Shown: one piece after another, positions 27,906 to 38,622 of the stretch
Layout: each line of letters starts with the position of its first letter
How positions within the stretch are numbered: the first letter of the stretch is position 1
Source: Vagococcus entomophilus
GTDB lineage: Bacteria > Bacillota > Bacilli > Lactobacillales > Vagococcaceae
Assembly (NCBI RefSeq): GCF_003987595.1
Contig: NZ_NGJZ01000005.1
Span: 42,962-106,961 of the forward strand
DNA: 64,000 bases
Direction: 5' to 3'
Position numbers and translations under genes: made by a program
The notes under the pieces: model-generated
What the model saw: only the letters and a program-made list of their open reading frames with translations
What the model was told of the DNA's origin: nothing
The model's database searches: none

Positions 27906-29327
27906 ATGTGGGAAATAAAAAAAGAAAAAGGGATTCCTTTATATCGAAGTATTGCTGACTTGATCATGCAAAAAATCAAAGATGGACAGCTCCTACCGGG
28001 AGAACGGTTGCCGTCTGAACGTAAATTAGCGGAAGAATTAAAAATCAATCGCTCAACAGTGGTTCATGCGTTAGATGAGCTTGTATCAATCGGTGTGATT
28101 GTTAGAAAAAGAGGAAGTGGCACACTGGTCAATGATGGAAAGTGGGGGATTTTTACTGGAACTCAAGTGGATTGGCGTCAATATCTCTCTTTTGACAACT
28201 TTGATAATTCTACAAATGAGTTGGAAAAAATCAAAAAAAAATTACAAACAAAATCTTCAAATTTAATTGATGCGTATACCGGAGAACTGCCATTTGATTT
28301 AGTTCCTTCGATTGATTTACCATCTATATCGTGGAAGGAATTTTTAAAGGAAGAAGAGTACCAAGATGATTTAGGCTACCGACCTTTGAGAAAAAAAATC
28401 GCTTGGAAAATTCAGAAGGAACAAGAGCTACCACTTACCTCAGAGCAGTTACTGCTTACTTCTGGGGCGCAACAAGCTCTTTACTTAATTACTCAAGTTT
28501 TGTTAAAGCCAGGGGATGCTGTCGCAATTGAAGATCCTTCCTTTTTTTATGGATTGCCACTATTTCAAGCGGCAGGTATTCGCCTATACGGAATAGAGAT
28601 GGACGCAGAGGGAATGATAGTCGAAAAATTAGAACAGGTTATTATGCGAAAAAAAATCAAAATGATTTTTGTTAATCCGACCTTTCAAAATCCAACTGGA
28701 CGAGTGATGAGCTTAGCTAGGAGAAAAGCATTGGTAAAAATTTGCCAACATTATCAACTTCCAATTGTAGAAGATGATGTTTTTGGAGAGCTTTCTTTTC
28801 CAGCTACCCCTAAGATACCCACAATAAAAAAATTAGATCCTGAGAATGTGGTTTACATTGGTTCGCTATCCAAAGAATTAGGCTCCACTACCAAAATTGG
28901 CTGGGTCAGTGCACCAGCAAAAGTGTTAGATCAGCTGGCTAAAGCACGTAAGGAAATGGATTTTTCTTTGAGCATATTTCCTCAAGTCTTGGCTTTAAAT
29001 GCCTTAGAGAGTCAAGCATACCCCCAAAAAATAATAAATTTGAGAGAAGAGTTAGACATTAGATGTCAAGCTTTGATGAGTGAGATTGACAGAAAGTTAG
29101 GCAAAAGTTGGAACTATGTAAGACCACAAGGGGGCTATTACCTGTGGTTAGAAAATCAAGACCAAAATCTCGATTCCAAAAAATTACGACAACTAACAGA
29201 CCAAAATCTTTTAGTCCTAACAGCGGGGATGGTTGGCTCAAAAAGTGTAGCAATCCGGCTAAATTTTGCTCGTATTCCGGCAGAACAAGCTCAGGTAGTT
29301 GTTGAAGTCATACGAAGACTCGAATAA
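27906..29327 (+). CDS. pdxR: MocR-family regulator of vitamin B6 metabolism (PdxR-like)
   Basis: The 473-residue protein fuses an N-terminal GntR winged helix (IPLYRSIADLIMQKIKDGQLLPGERLPSERKLAEELKINRSTVVHALDEL) to a fold-type I aminotransferase domain. The PLP-binding lysine lies in YIGSLSKELG, and LLLTSGAQQALYLI and NPTFQNPTGRVMS are typical of the domain. MocR/PdxR proteins sense PLP and control PLP synthesis or salvage. It is divergent from pdxK and the S component with overlapping promoters, so those are its likely targets. Full length, no missing motifs seen. Confidence 0.88.
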   Translation: MWEIKKEKGIPLYRSIADLIMQKIKDGQLLPGERLPSERKLAEELKINRSTVVHALDELVSIGVIVRKRGSGTLVNDGKWGIFTGTQVDWRQYLSFDNFDNSTNELEKIKKKLQTKSSNLIDAYTGELPFDLVPSIDLPSISWKEFLKEEEYQDDLGYRPLRKKIAWKIQKEQELPLTSEQLLLTSGAQQALYLITQVLLKPGDAVAIEDPSFFYGLPLFQAAGIRLYGIEMDAEGMIVEKLEQVIMRKKIKMIFVNPTFQNPTGRVMSLARRKALVKICQHYQLPIVEDDVFGELSFPATPKIPTIKKLDPENVVYIGSLSKELGSTTKIGWVSAPAKVLDQLAKARKEMDFSLSIFPQVLALNALESQAYPQKIINLREELDIRCQALMSEIDRKLGKSWNYVRPQGGYYLWLENQDQNLDSKKLRQLTDQNLLVLTAGMVGSKSVAIRLNFARIPAEQAQVVVEVIRRLE

Positions 29328-29353
29328 AAAATGTATACTAATTAGAACTTTTC

Positions 29354-29382
29354 TTGACAATTTTCATAAATGGATTTAAACT
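29354..29382 (+). promoter_or_regulatory. mgtA promoter
   Basis: TTGACA, 17-nt spacer, TAAACT, ending about 18 bp before the M-box. Confidence 0.6.
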
Positions 29383-29397
29383 ATAAACGAATCGAAT

Positions 29398-29590
29398 AAC
29401 TTATCTGTTAGGTGAGGCTCCTATATGGAAATACGCTACTGCCCTACAACTATCGAGAGACAGTTGTACATGTATCAAGTGATACTGGGTTAGCAGGAAT
29501 CGTCGGATTAAGGCTTTTCTTAATGTAGCTGAAGAATTTTCTACGCCATATAGTGCTAAAACTCAACGTGGGGATACTCTGTATTGGCTA
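29398..29590 (+). promoter_or_regulatory. M-box (ykoK-type) Mg2+ riboswitch
   Basis: The hallmark conserved blocks are present in order: GTTAGGTGAGGCTCCTATAT, ACGCTACTGCCC, CAGGAATCGTCGG, AATGTAGCTGAAG, TAGTGCTAAAACTCAACG and GGGATACTCTG. These match the M-box consensus, which folds when Mg2+ is plentiful. It lies between a promoter and an intrinsic terminator ahead of an Mg2+ importer gene, so high Mg2+ should stop transcription. Confidence 0.92.
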
Positions 29591-29605
29591 TTATGACTAA
29601 TATTT

Positions 29606-29634
29606 AGCACTCTCTTTGTTGAGGGTGCTTTTTT
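29606..29634 (+). terminator. M-box expression-platform terminator
   Basis: AGCACTCTC pairs with GAGGGTGCT around TTTGTT, followed by TTTTT. It follows the riboswitch aptamer directly. Confidence 0.85.
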
Positions 29635-29666
29635 ATTCGAAATTTTTTGAAGAAAGGGTGAGGAAA

Positions 29667-29768
29667 ATGGGGAAAATGATGAAAGATGCTGCTGAAACTG
29701 GTGACCCCGGAAGTTACCATAGGCGAAGGAAAATGGACGCTATTTTCCCACCAGTTTCACGAAAATAG
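29667..29768 (+). CDS. Small leader ORF between M-box and mgtA (33 aa)
   Basis: An ATG eight bases after AAAGGG opens a 33-codon frame. Its product contains a Gly-Asp-Pro-Gly segment, an Arg-rich YHRRRKMD and FPPVSRK at the end. The coding sequence also contains a long hairpin: GAAACTGGTG (29694) with CACCAGTTTC (29749), and inner GGAAAAT with ATTTTCC. The position matches enterobacterial mgtL leader peptides upstream of mgtA, in which acidic and proline codons make elongation Mg2+-sensitive. No homology is claimed; role as a second Mg2+ control step is a hypothesis. Confidence 0.45.
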   Translation: MGKMMKDAAETGDPGSYHRRRKMDAIFPPVSRK

Positions 29769-29814
29769 TTGTTATTTTTTTTCGCACATGAATTGAAAGC
29801 GAGGAAAGATAAAA

Positions 29815-32436
29815 ATGAAAAAGAAAATGAATGTTGTACAACCAAAAAATGCTGGAAAAAAAGAACAAGCATTAAAAAAATTAGCCTTACTCAGTGAGCG
29901 CGAATTGATGATGGAATTACGTACCTCAGATCAAGGCTTGACCAATGAGGATGCACGGACAAGATTTGAAGAATTTGGACCAAATGAAGTCAGCACGCAA
30001 AAGCCAACGCCAGCTTGGTTATTGTTTGTAAAATCATTTGAGGATACCTTTGTGTATGTGTTGGCACTTTTAATGTTTGTTTCGATTGTAACAAAAGACT
30101 TTTCAGCCGCTTGCGTTATGGGAATAATGATTTTATTTAGTGTGATTATTCGTTTTGTACAAGAATATCGTTCACAAAAGGCAAGTCTTGCTTTAAAAGA
30201 AATGATTGAAAATACTTGTGCCGTAACCAGAGAAGGTCAGACAGTTGAAATACCAATGGATGAAGTTGTACCAGGAGATATAGTGACATTATCTACAGGT
30301 GATATGATTCCAGCAGATGCTGTTTTGATTTGGACCAAAGATTTATTTGTGAATCAAGCTTCTTTAACAGGGGAATCCATGCCAGTTGAAAAGTTTGTGC
30401 ATACAAGTGCGGATACTTCAAAGGATGAAGCGAGTACAGCTATTGAACAACAAAATTTAGTTTTTATGGGGACAGATGTGCTCAGTGGACAAGGAAAGGC
30501 TATTATTCTAAAAACAGGACAACAAACATTCTTTGGAGACATTGCCAAAACAGCTACCCAAAAAAGAGGACATACAGCTTTTGATGTCGGAATGAATCAA
30601 GTGAGCAAGGTTTTATTACGCATGGTTTTAGTCTTGTTTCCGGTTGTTTTTTTACTAAACGGTATTACAAAAGGGGATTGGATGGAGGCTTTCTTCTTTG
30701 CAATCGCTGTTGCAGTGGGACTAACACCTGAAATGCTGCCGATGATTGTGACAAGCAATATGGCAAAAGGAGCCATTTCTTTGGCAAAAAAAGACGTAAT
30801 CGTGAAAGAATTAAGTGCTATTCAAAACTTAGGTGGGATGGATATTCTTTGTACGGATAAAACAGGTACCATCACCGAAGATCGTGTGGTACTTGTAGAA
30901 CATGTCAACCCATTAGGTGAAGATAATAAACGTGTTCTGGAAATGGCTTATTTAAATTCTAACTATCAAACAGGTTGGAAGAATCTAATGGATCATGCAG
31001 TGCTGAACTTTTTTAATAAAAATGAACATCAAAAGCCTTTTGATTCAGTGGAAAAAGTAGATGAGATTCCTTTTGATTTTTCTAGAAGAAGGCTGACAGT
31101 TGTCTTAAAAGCAGATGGGCATCAATTAATGATCACTAAAGGCGCAGTGGAAGAGATGGAAAAAGTTTGCCATTATGCCGAAATTAACGGAGAGAAAGTT
31201 CCGTTGACGGACGAGCTTCGAAACGAAATGCGTGAGGTAAATATAAAAATGAACCAAGCTGGAATGCGTGTAATCGCAGTTGCATACAAACAAGATGCAA
31301 GAATGGATGCCAACTATTCGGTTAGCGATGAATCTCAGATGGTCTTGCTCGGCTTTGTTGGGTTCTTAGATCCCGCAAAACAATCTGCCAAAACGGCGAT
31401 TGCTTCTTTGCACCAACACGGTGTAAAGGTTAAAGTTTTAACAGGTGATAATGAAATAGTTTCACGCAAGGTTTGTGCAGATGTTGGAATTGAAGTGGAT
31501 GAAGTTCTAACAGGAGTACAAATTGCCGAAATGACAGATGAAGAGTTAACTAAAAAAATTGAAGACGTTAATTTGTTTGCAAAGCTAGATCCCATGCAAA
31601 AATCACGTATTATCGAGCTCCTGCAAAAAAATGGTCATAGTGTAGGCTTTATGGGAGATGGAATAAATGATGCCCCTGCGCTTAGAAAAGCAGATGTGGG
31701 TATCTCAGTTGATACAGCAGCAGACATTACAAAAGATGCAAGCTCAATTATCTTGCTACAAAAGAGTTTGAATGTTTTAGAAGATGGTATTATCGAAGGG
31801 CGTAAAGTTTTTAGTAATATGATGAAATACATCAAAATTACTATTAGCTCTAATTTTGGTAATGTATTTTCAGTTCTTATTGCGAGTGCCTTTTTACCCT
31901 TTTTGCCAATGCTTTCCATCCAATTACTTATTCAAAATTTAATTTATGATATGGCACAATTGACGATACCTTGGGACAATGTGGATGAAGAAGAAACCAG
32001 ATTACCGGTAAAATGGGCTACTAAAGGCTTAGTCAAGTTTACGCTATGTTTAGGTCCTGTAAGTAGTATTTTTGATGTGATAACGTTCCTTGTATTATGG
32101 TTTGTTTTCCATGCCAATACGTTAGCAAGCTCCAGTTTATTTCAAACGGGTTGGTTTTTAGTTGGCTTGATTAGCCAAACGCTTATTGTACACATTGTAC
32201 GTACGAGAAAATTACCATTTATTCAAAGTCGTGCAAGCTTACCAGTGGTACTTTCTACACTTGGAGCAATTTGTACAGGAATTTTAATTGTAGCGACCCC
32301 GCTTAGAAACTTATTTGAATTTCAAAGTGTTCCGAAAAATTACTGGTTTTGGTTAGTCGGAATTGTAGCGACATATGTAGTTGTTTTAGAAGGAGTTAAA
32401 CATCTTTATATCCGTCTGAATCGTGAGTGGTTGTAA
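29815..32436 (+). CDS. mgtA: Magnesium-translocating P-type ATPase
   Basis: The 873-residue P3B-type ATPase imports Mg2+. It has the actuator motif LTGES (NQASLTGESMPVEK), the phosphorylation site DKTGTIT, the nucleotide-binding SRRRLTVVLKADG region and the hinge GDGINDAPALRKADVGIS. About ten membrane helices include VGLTPEMLPMIVTSNMAKGA with the M4 proline. The N-terminus is cytoplasmic and hydrophilic. The M-box riboswitch upstream gives an independent reason to call Mg2+ as the substrate. A terminator follows. Confidence 0.95.
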   Translation: MKKKMNVVQPKNAGKKEQALKKLALLSERELMMELRTSDQGLTNEDARTRFEEFGPNEVSTQKPTPAWLLFVKSFEDTFVYVLALLMFVSIVTKDFSAACVMGIMILFSVIIRFVQEYRSQKASLALKEMIENTCAVTREGQTVEIPMDEVVPGDIVTLSTGDMIPADAVLIWTKDLFVNQASLTGESMPVEKFVHTSADTSKDEASTAIEQQNLVFMGTDVLSGQGKAIILKTGQQTFFGDIAKTATQKRGHTAFDVGMNQVSKVLLRMVLVLFPVVFLLNGITKGDWMEAFFFAIAVAVGLTPEMLPMIVTSNMAKGAISLAKKDVIVKELSAIQNLGGMDILCTDKTGTITEDRVVLVEHVNPLGEDNKRVLEMAYLNSNYQTGWKNLMDHAVLNFFNKNEHQKPFDSVEKVDEIPFDFSRRRLTVVLKADGHQLMITKGAVEEMEKVCHYAEINGEKVPLTDELRNEMREVNIKMNQAGMRVIAVAYKQDARMDANYSVSDESQMVLLGFVGFLDPAKQSAKTAIASLHQHGVKVKVLTGDNEIVSRKVCADVGIEVDEVLTGVQIAEMTDEELTKKIEDVNLFAKLDPMQKSRIIELLQKNGHSVGFMGDGINDAPALRKADVGISVDTAADITKDASSIILLQKSLNVLEDGIIEGRKVFSNMMKYIKITISSNFGNVFSVLIASAFLPFLPMLSIQLLIQNLIYDMAQLTIPWDNVDEEETRLPVKWATKGLVKFTLCLGPVSSIFDVITFLVLWFVFHANTLASSSLFQTGWFLVGLISQTLIVHIVRTRKLPFIQSRASLPVVLSTLGAICTGILIVATPLRNLFEFQSVPKNYWFWLVGIVATYVVVLEGVKHLYIRLNREWL

Positions 32437-32477
32437 AAACTTTGTGAAAAATTTCTACTGCTGAAATGAATAATAGA

Positions 32478-32534
32478 AGAAAAACAGAATTCGCTAAAAT
32501 CCAGTAAGGATTGTCGCGAGTTCTGTTTTTTTTG
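32478..32534 (+). terminator. Terminator after mgtA
   Basis: AAAAACAGAATTCGC pairs with GCGAGTTCTGTTTTT (one mismatch) around a 20-nt loop, ending in eight T residues. Confidence 0.75.
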
Positions 32535-32778
32535 TGAGGCAAGAGATCAAAGGAAATTTTGTACTGATATCATAGTAAAAGTGAATTTTAAAAAATATGA
32601 ATGATTTCAAAAGTATTATACAACAGATCAAATTTAAAAATGTAACAGATGCGTCATTTTCATGAAATGAAATGAAAGGAATGATAACGTAAAAATTAGT
32701 GAAAAAATTCACTTTTAAAGTCTAATAAAATAGAGAATAGCTTGGTAATAACACTTGAAGCATTGTGAGCCGGAATAC

Positions 32779-32807
32779 TTGCAATCCAAATGAAAGCGTG
32801 ATAATTT
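32779..32807 (+). promoter_or_regulatory. pdh operon promoter
   Basis: TTGCAA, 17-nt spacer and TAATTT with an extended TGA. The rest of the 456-bp gap (32437-32892) after the mgtA terminator is AT-rich with no other recognisable element. Confidence 0.55.
32791..32804 (+). promoter_or_regulatory. Possible cre site (CcpA) overlapping the pdh -10
   Basis: TGAAAGCGTGATAA matches 12 of 14 positions of the catabolite-response element TGWAANCGNTNWCA. Overlap with the -10 would fit repression. Confidence 0.35.
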
Positions 32808-32892
32808 ATAGGAGTAGAATAAAAATAAAGTAATACAGTTTTTTGTTCTGTTTGTAATACAAGCATATTTTTAATAGAGAGGATGCATATAA

Positions 32893-34005
<1,113 letters not shown>

Positions 34006-34007
34006 TC

Positions 34008-34985
34008 ATGGCACAAAAAACAATGATTCAAGCAATTACAGATGCACTAGCTTCTGAACTAAAGGCAGATGAAAATGTCCTTGTTTTTGGTGAAGATGTT
34101 GGAAATAATGGTGGAGTTTTCCGAGCAACAGAAGGGTTACAAAAAGAATTCGGAGAAGATCGTGTTTTTGATACCCCACTTGCTGAATCTGGTATTGGAG
34201 GACTTGCTTTTGGACTTGCTCTAGAAGGATTTAGACCCGTTCCTGAAATTCAATTTTTTGGATTTGTTTTTGAAGTAATGGATGAAGTTGTAGGGCAAAT
34301 GGCACGTACCCGTTATCGTATGGGAGGGACAAGAAATTTACCCATTACCATTCGTGCACCCTTTGGTGGCGGCGTCCATACTCCTGAGCTTCACTCAGAT
34401 AACTTAGAAGGATTAATCGCTCAATCGCCAGGTCTTCGTGTTGTAATTCCAAGTAATCCATATGATGCTAAAGGACTGCTAATTTCTGCGATTCGCAATA
34501 ATGATCCAGTTGTTTACTTAGAGCACATGAAACTGTATCGTTCTTTCCGCGAAGAGGTTCCAGATGAGGCTTATGAAGTGCCACTTGATAAAGCGGCTGT
34601 TACAAAAGAAGGAACGGATGTTACGATTGTTACTTATGGTGCAATGGTCCGAGAAGCGATTAAGGTTGCAGACAACTTAGAAAAAGAAAACATTTCTGTT
34701 GAAATCATTGATTTAAGAACTGTTGCACCGCTTGATGTTGAAACAATCATTCAATCTGTTAAAAAAACAGGTCGTGTAGTTGTCGTGCAAGAAGCGCAAA
34801 AACAAGCAGGAGTGGGGGCACAAGTTGTTTCTGAAATTTCTGAAAGAGCGATTCTGTCTTTAGAAGCGCCAATTGGAAGAGTTTCAGCTCCGGATACAGT
34901 ATTTCCATTTGGACAGGCTGAAAATAGTTGGTTACCAAACGCAACTGACATTGCAGCAAAAGTCAAAGAAATTTACGAATTTTAG
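34008..34985 (+). CDS. pdhB: Pyruvate dehydrogenase E1 component, beta subunit
   Basis: The 325-residue transketolase-like subunit completes the E1 active site. It shows [22 protein letters not shown], the substrate-proximal [16 protein letters not shown] and the C-terminal [25 protein letters not shown]. It starts two bases after pdhA, with the ribosome site (GAAGGAG) inside pdhA. This spacing supports equal synthesis of the two E1 chains. Confidence 0.96.
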   Translation: MAQKTMIQAITDALASELKADENVLVFGEDVGNNGGVFRATEGLQKEFGEDRVFDTPLAESGIGGLAFGLALEGFRPVPEIQFFGFVFEVMDEVVGQMARTRYRMGGTRNLPITIRAPFGGGVHTPELHSDNLEGLIAQSPGLRVVIPSNPYDAKGLLISAIRNNDPVVYLEHMKLYRSFREEVPDEAYEVPLDKAAVTKEGTDVTIVTYGAMVREAIKVADNLEKENISVEIIDLRTVAPLDVETIIQSVKKTGRVVVVQEAQKQAGVGAQVVSEISERAILSLEAPIGRVSAPDTVFPFGQAENSWLPNATDIAAKVKEIYEF

Positions 34986-35026
34986 TCGAATAACACGAAA
35001 AAAAGTGGAAAGAAGGAGACACAAAC

Positions 35027-36652
35027 ATGGCATTTCAATTTAAATTACCAGACATTGGTGAAGGAATTGCAGAAGGAGAAATCGTCAAGTGGTTTGTAAA
35101 AACGGGCGATACCATCCAAGAAGATGACACATTACTTGAAGTTCAAAATGATAAATCAGTAGAAGAAATCCCATCACCTGTAACAGGGACCGTAAAAAAT
35201 ATTGTGGTACCAGAAGGCACGGTTGCGCAAGTTGGGGATGTCTTGATTGAAATTGAGGCAAACGGTCATGAAGATGCTGAACAAGAAGCACCAAAAAGTA
35301 CACCAACGGAAAAACCGAGTACGGGTGGAGCAGCCTTTCAATTTAAATTACCAGACATTGGTGAAGGAATTGCAGAAGGAGAAATCGTCAAGTGGTTTGT
35401 AAAAACGGGCGATACCATCCAAGAAGATGACACATTACTTGAAGTTCAGAACGATAAATCAGTAGAAGAAATCCCATCACCTGTAACAGGAACCGTAAAA
35501 AATATTGTGGTACCAGAAGGCACGGTTGCGCAAGTTGGGGATGTCTTGATTGAAATTGATGCACCTGGTCACAATGATACAGAAGGTGTAGCAGCTGAAG
35601 AACAAACACCTGAGGCACCAGCGGCACTTACTGTGGCTGCAGATCCAGCGGCAGGGGTTTCTAAAACGAACGATACCCAAAATAATGCGACAAGCAATCA
35701 AGCAAAGCGTGTCCTAGCACTGCCGTCTGTTCGTCAATATGCTCGTGAAAAAGGAGTAGACATTCAGGCTGTTGTTCCAACCGGAAAAGGCGGGCGCGTG
35801 ACGCGTGCAGATATTGATGGATTTAGTTCTGATGGGCAACAACCAGCAGTTAAGCAAGACGCACCAGTCGCACAAACAGAAACAGGCGCACCAGCTGAGG
35901 CAGCACCAACAGCACCTGCTCCACAACCAGTTGCTTCTTCACAAGCACAAAGTGAAACAAGAGAAAAACTTACGCCGATGCGTAAGGCAATTTCTAAAGC
36001 GATGGTCAATAGTAAACATACAGCACCTCATGTAACGTTGCATGATGAAGTAGAAGTTTCAAAACTTTGGGATCATCGTAAAAAATTCAAAGATATCGCA
36101 GCTGAAAATGGGACGAAATTAACGTTCTTACCTTATGTTGTAAAAGCTTTAACTGCTACAGTGCGTAAATTCCCAGTATTAAATGCTTCAATTGATGACA
36201 CAGCGCAAGAAATTGTGTACAAACATTACTATAATATTGGCATTGCTACCGACACGGATCAAGGATTATACGTTCCAAACGTTAAAAATGCAGAAACAAA
36301 AAGTATGTTTGCGATTGCGGATGAAATCAATGAAAAAGCCGCTCTTGCACACGAAGGAAAACTTAGTGCAGCAGATATGAAAAATGGCACCATTACAATT
36401 AGTAATATCGGTTCTGTAGGCGGATCTTGGTTTACACCAATCATTAATTATCCAGAAGTAGCCATTCTTGGTGTGGGAACAATTGCACAACAACCAGTGG
36501 TAAATACTGAAGGTGAAATTGTAGTTGGTCGTATGATGAAATTATCCTTTAGTTTTGATCATCGAATTGTGGACGGAGCAACTGCTCAAAAAGCAATGAA
36601 CAACTTGAAACGTTTATTAGCAGACCCAGAACTATTATTAATGGAAGGATGA
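35027..36652 (+). CDS. pdhC: Pyruvate dehydrogenase E2, dihydrolipoamide acetyltransferase with two lipoyl domains
   Basis: The 541-residue core enzyme carries two lipoyl domains (about residues 3-77 and 104-178), each with lipoyl-lysine in [14 protein letters not shown]. Ala/Pro/Thr-rich linkers, a peripheral subunit-binding domain (about 227-265: [20 protein letters not shown]) and the catalytic domain ending in [14 protein letters not shown] follow. Two lipoyl domains are known for the Enterococcus faecalis E2. The repeated domains are almost identical in DNA. Confidence 0.96.
   Translation: MAFQFKLPDIGEGIAEGEIVKWFVKTGDTIQEDDTLLEVQNDKSVEEIPSPVTGTVKNIVVPEGTVAQVGDVLIEIEANGHEDAEQEAPKSTPTEKPSTGGAAFQFKLPDIGEGIAEGEIVKWFVKTGDTIQEDDTLLEVQNDKSVEEIPSPVTGTVKNIVVPEGTVAQVGDVLIEIDAPGHNDTEGVAAEEQTPEAPAALTVAADPAAGVSKTNDTQNNATSNQAKRVLALPSVRQYAREKGVDIQAVVPTGKGGRVTRADIDGFSSDGQQPAVKQDAPVAQTETGAPAEAAPTAPAPQPVASSQAQSETREKLTPMRKAISKAMVNSKHTAPHVTLHDEVEVSKLWDHRKKFKDIAAENGTKLTFLPYVVKALTATVRKFPVLNASIDDTAQEIVYKHYYNIGIATDTDQGLYVPNVKNAETKSMFAIADEINEKAALAHEGKLSAADMKNGTITISNIGSVGGSWFTPIINYPEVAILGVGTIAQQPVVNTEGEIVVGRMMKLSFSFDHRIVDGATAQKAMNNLKRLLADPELLLMEG
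35033..35559 (+). repeat. Tandem repeat of lipoyl-domain DNA, period 303 bp
   Basis: The segment 35033-35256 recurs at 35336-35559 with only three substitutions that I can see (codons for Gln/Asn and Gly), all synonymous. The 79-bp linkers between copies are different. Confidence 0.92.
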
Positions 36653-36659
36653 TAAAAAC

Positions 36660-38066
36660 ATGGTTGTAGGAGATTTTGCCATTGAGCTTGATACAGTTGT
36701 AATCGGAGCAGGTCCTGGCGGGTATGTTGCAGCGATTCGTGCAGCACAGCTTGGACAAAAAGTCGCGATTATTGAACGTGAGTATATCGGAGGCGTATGT
36801 TTAAATGTTGGATGTATTCCTTCAAAAGCCTTAATTAGTGCAGGACATCATTATCAAGAGTCCTTACATTCTGAAGTTTTTGGGGTCACTGCTGACAATG
36901 TTCAATTAGATTTTACTAAAACACAAGAGTGGAAAGACAATCAAGTCGTTAATAAATTAACAAGTGGAATTAAGTTTTTATTGAAAAAGAATAAAGTAGA
37001 GATAATTGAAGGGGAAGCATTTTTTGTGGATGAGCATACTTTGCGTGTGATTCATCCTGAAAATGCTCAAACATATTCCTTTAATAATGCGATTGTAGCA
37101 ACGGGTAGTCGTCCAATTGAAATCAAAGGGTTTAAATTTGGCGGACGTGTACTTGATTCAACTGGAGGATTAAATCTTGCAGAAGTTCCGAAAAAATTTG
37201 TGATTATTGGCGGTGGTGTTATTGGCGCTGAGCTTGGTGGAGCATATGCGAACTTGGGCTCCGAAGTGACGATTTTAGAAGGTTCTCCACAAATATTGCC
37301 AACTTTTGAAAAAGATATGGTCAAATTAGTTGAAAAATCCTTCCAAGATAACGGCGTCACAGTCATCACGAACGCAATGGCGAAAGAAGCCGTTGAAAGT
37401 GGGGATCATGTTACGGTTAAATATGAAGTGGATGGCAAAGAGCAAACCGTTGATGCGGATTACGTAATGGTGACCGTTGGGCGTCGTCCAAACACAGATG
37501 ACTTAGGGCTAGATGTTGCAGGAGTTGAAATGAGTGATCGTGGACTTGTAAAAGTGGACAAACAAGGACGTACGAATGTACCGAGTATTTATGCAATTGG
37601 CGATATCACGCCAGGAGCTGCACTGGCTCATAAAGCTAGCTATGAAGCAAAAATTGCTGCTGAAGCGATTTCAGGTAAAGCAGTAGCCATTGATTATGTC
37701 GCGATGCCTGCTGTTGCCTTTACGGACCCAGAGCTTGCAACTGTTGGTTTGACAGAAGCACAAGCAAAAGAGCAAGGTCTTAGTGTCAAAGCTTCTAAGT
37801 TTACCTTGGCGGGAAATGGACGTGCGTTATCATTAGATCAAGCAGAAGGCTTCGTTCGTTTGGTGACTACTAAAGAAGACAATGTGATTGTTGGGGCGCA
37901 AATTGCAGGTGTTAGTGCGAGCGATATGATTGCTGAGTTGGGCTTAGCAATTGAGTCGGGAATGAATGCAGAAGATATTTCTTTAACCATTCACTCTCAT
38001 CCATCTCTTTCAGAAGCCGTAATGGATACAGCTGAGTTAGCTCTTGGTATGCCTATTCATATGTAA
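36660..38066 (+). CDS. pdhD: Dihydrolipoamide dehydrogenase (E3)
   Basis: The 468-residue FAD enzyme re-oxidises dihydrolipoamide and makes NADH. It contains the FAD-binding [19 protein letters not shown], the redox disulfide [15 protein letters not shown], the NAD-binding [31 protein letters not shown] and the catalytic His-Glu pair in [12 protein letters not shown]. Starts seven bases after pdhC; the operon ends here at a terminator. Confidence 0.96.
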   Translation: MVVGDFAIELDTVVIGAGPGGYVAAIRAAQLGQKVAIIEREYIGGVCLNVGCIPSKALISAGHHYQESLHSEVFGVTADNVQLDFTKTQEWKDNQVVNKLTSGIKFLLKKNKVEIIEGEAFFVDEHTLRVIHPENAQTYSFNNAIVATGSRPIEIKGFKFGGRVLDSTGGLNLAEVPKKFVIIGGGVIGAELGGAYANLGSEVTILEGSPQILPTFEKDMVKLVEKSFQDNGVTVITNAMAKEAVESGDHVTVKYEVDGKEQTVDADYVMVTVGRRPNTDDLGLDVAGVEMSDRGLVKVDKQGRTNVPSIYAIGDITPGAALAHKASYEAKIAAEAISGKAVAIDYVAMPAVAFTDPELATVGLTEAQAKEQGLSVKASKFTLAGNGRALSLDQAEGFVRLVTTKEDNVIVGAQIAGVSASDMIAELGLAIESGMNAEDISLTIHSHPSLSEAVMDTAELALGMPIHM

Positions 38067-38074
38067 TAGCAGAG

Positions 38075-38113
38075 TAATCCTAGAAATAGCCATATTTTTA
38101 GGATTATTTTTTT
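38075..38113 (+). terminator. Terminator of the pdh operon
   Basis: TAATCCTA pairs with TAGGATTA around a 16-nt loop and is followed by seven T residues. Confidence 0.7.
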
Positions 38114-38190
38114 ATTTCTCTAGCGAAATGACTAGATAAGTAAACAGATATGGCAGCATTGAACTAGAGATTAAAACTTTAGGGAAAGTG

Positions 38191-38286
38191 TATAATGAGT
38201 CAAACAAGCAAGGAGCTTTGCTTCTTTCACAAGTTGTGGGGCTATTTTTAAAAGATTGTTGTGCTATACGCCACAATCTTTTTTTG
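38191..38286 (+). ncRNA. Candidate small RNA or attenuated leader upstream of UPF0223 gene
   Basis: A perfect TATAAT (38191-38196, weak -35) is followed by a small hairpin AAGCAA/TTGCTT (38207-38224). Then a terminator-like stem AAGATTGT/ACAATCTT (38252-38280) with seven T residues completes a unit of about 85 nt. No reading frame fits it. It could be a stand-alone sRNA or a conditional terminator for the gene at 38339. No Rfam family is recognised by eye. Confidence 0.35.
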
Positions 38287-38338
38287 ATACAATAAAAAAA
38301 GACAATAAATACTGAAAATAAAGGTGAAAACAAACTAG

Positions 38339-38611
38339 ATGAAAGAAAATTACAGTTATCCGTTAGACTATAATTGGTCAAAAGAAGAGATCGTGATTGT
38401 CATGGAGTTGTGGCAAGCACTTGAGAAAGTTTACGAGAGTACTATGGAGGTGGAAGATTTTAAACATTCTTACCAAAAATTCAAAAAAGTGGTTCCAAGT
38501 ATTGGGGAAGAAAAAAAATTGGGGAAAGAATTTGAAGAAATAGCCGGCTATTCTTTATATCGTGTGGTACAAAAGGCCAAATCACTGACTTCGGGCCGCT
38601 TAAAAATGTAA
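38339..38611 (+). CDS. UPF0223 family protein (YktA-like)
   Basis: The 90-residue, charged, helical cytoplasmic protein has the family markers YPLDYNWSKEEIVIVMELW and a C-terminal YSLYRVVQKAK. Function is unknown. In Bacillus subtilis the homologue yktA lies after the pdh operon and before yktC, an arrangement conserved here. It is 11 bp upstream of the inositol monophosphatase-like gene and probably co-transcribed with it. Confidence 0.88.
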   Translation: MKENYSYPLDYNWSKEEIVIVMELWQALEKVYESTMEVEDFKHSYQKFKKVVPSIGEEKKLGKEFEEIAGYSLYRVVQKAKSLTSGRLKM

Positions 38612-38622
38612 GGAGAGTAAAC

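Noticed and set aside
34981..35026. PurBox-like CACGAA motif between pdhB and pdhC
   Set aside because: It lacks the C after CGAA, sits inside an operon and has no promoter; chance similarity is likely.
35033..35559. Assembly artefact creating the lipoyl repeat
   Set aside because: The copies are in frame, differ at a few silent sites and have different linkers, and two lipoyl domains are known for related E2 proteins.
38112..38381. 89-codon reverse-strand frame in the pdhD-UPF0223 gap
   Set aside because: It crosses two terminator-like stems and the start of the UPF0223 gene, has no ribosome site and reads like translated AT-rich non-coding DNA.
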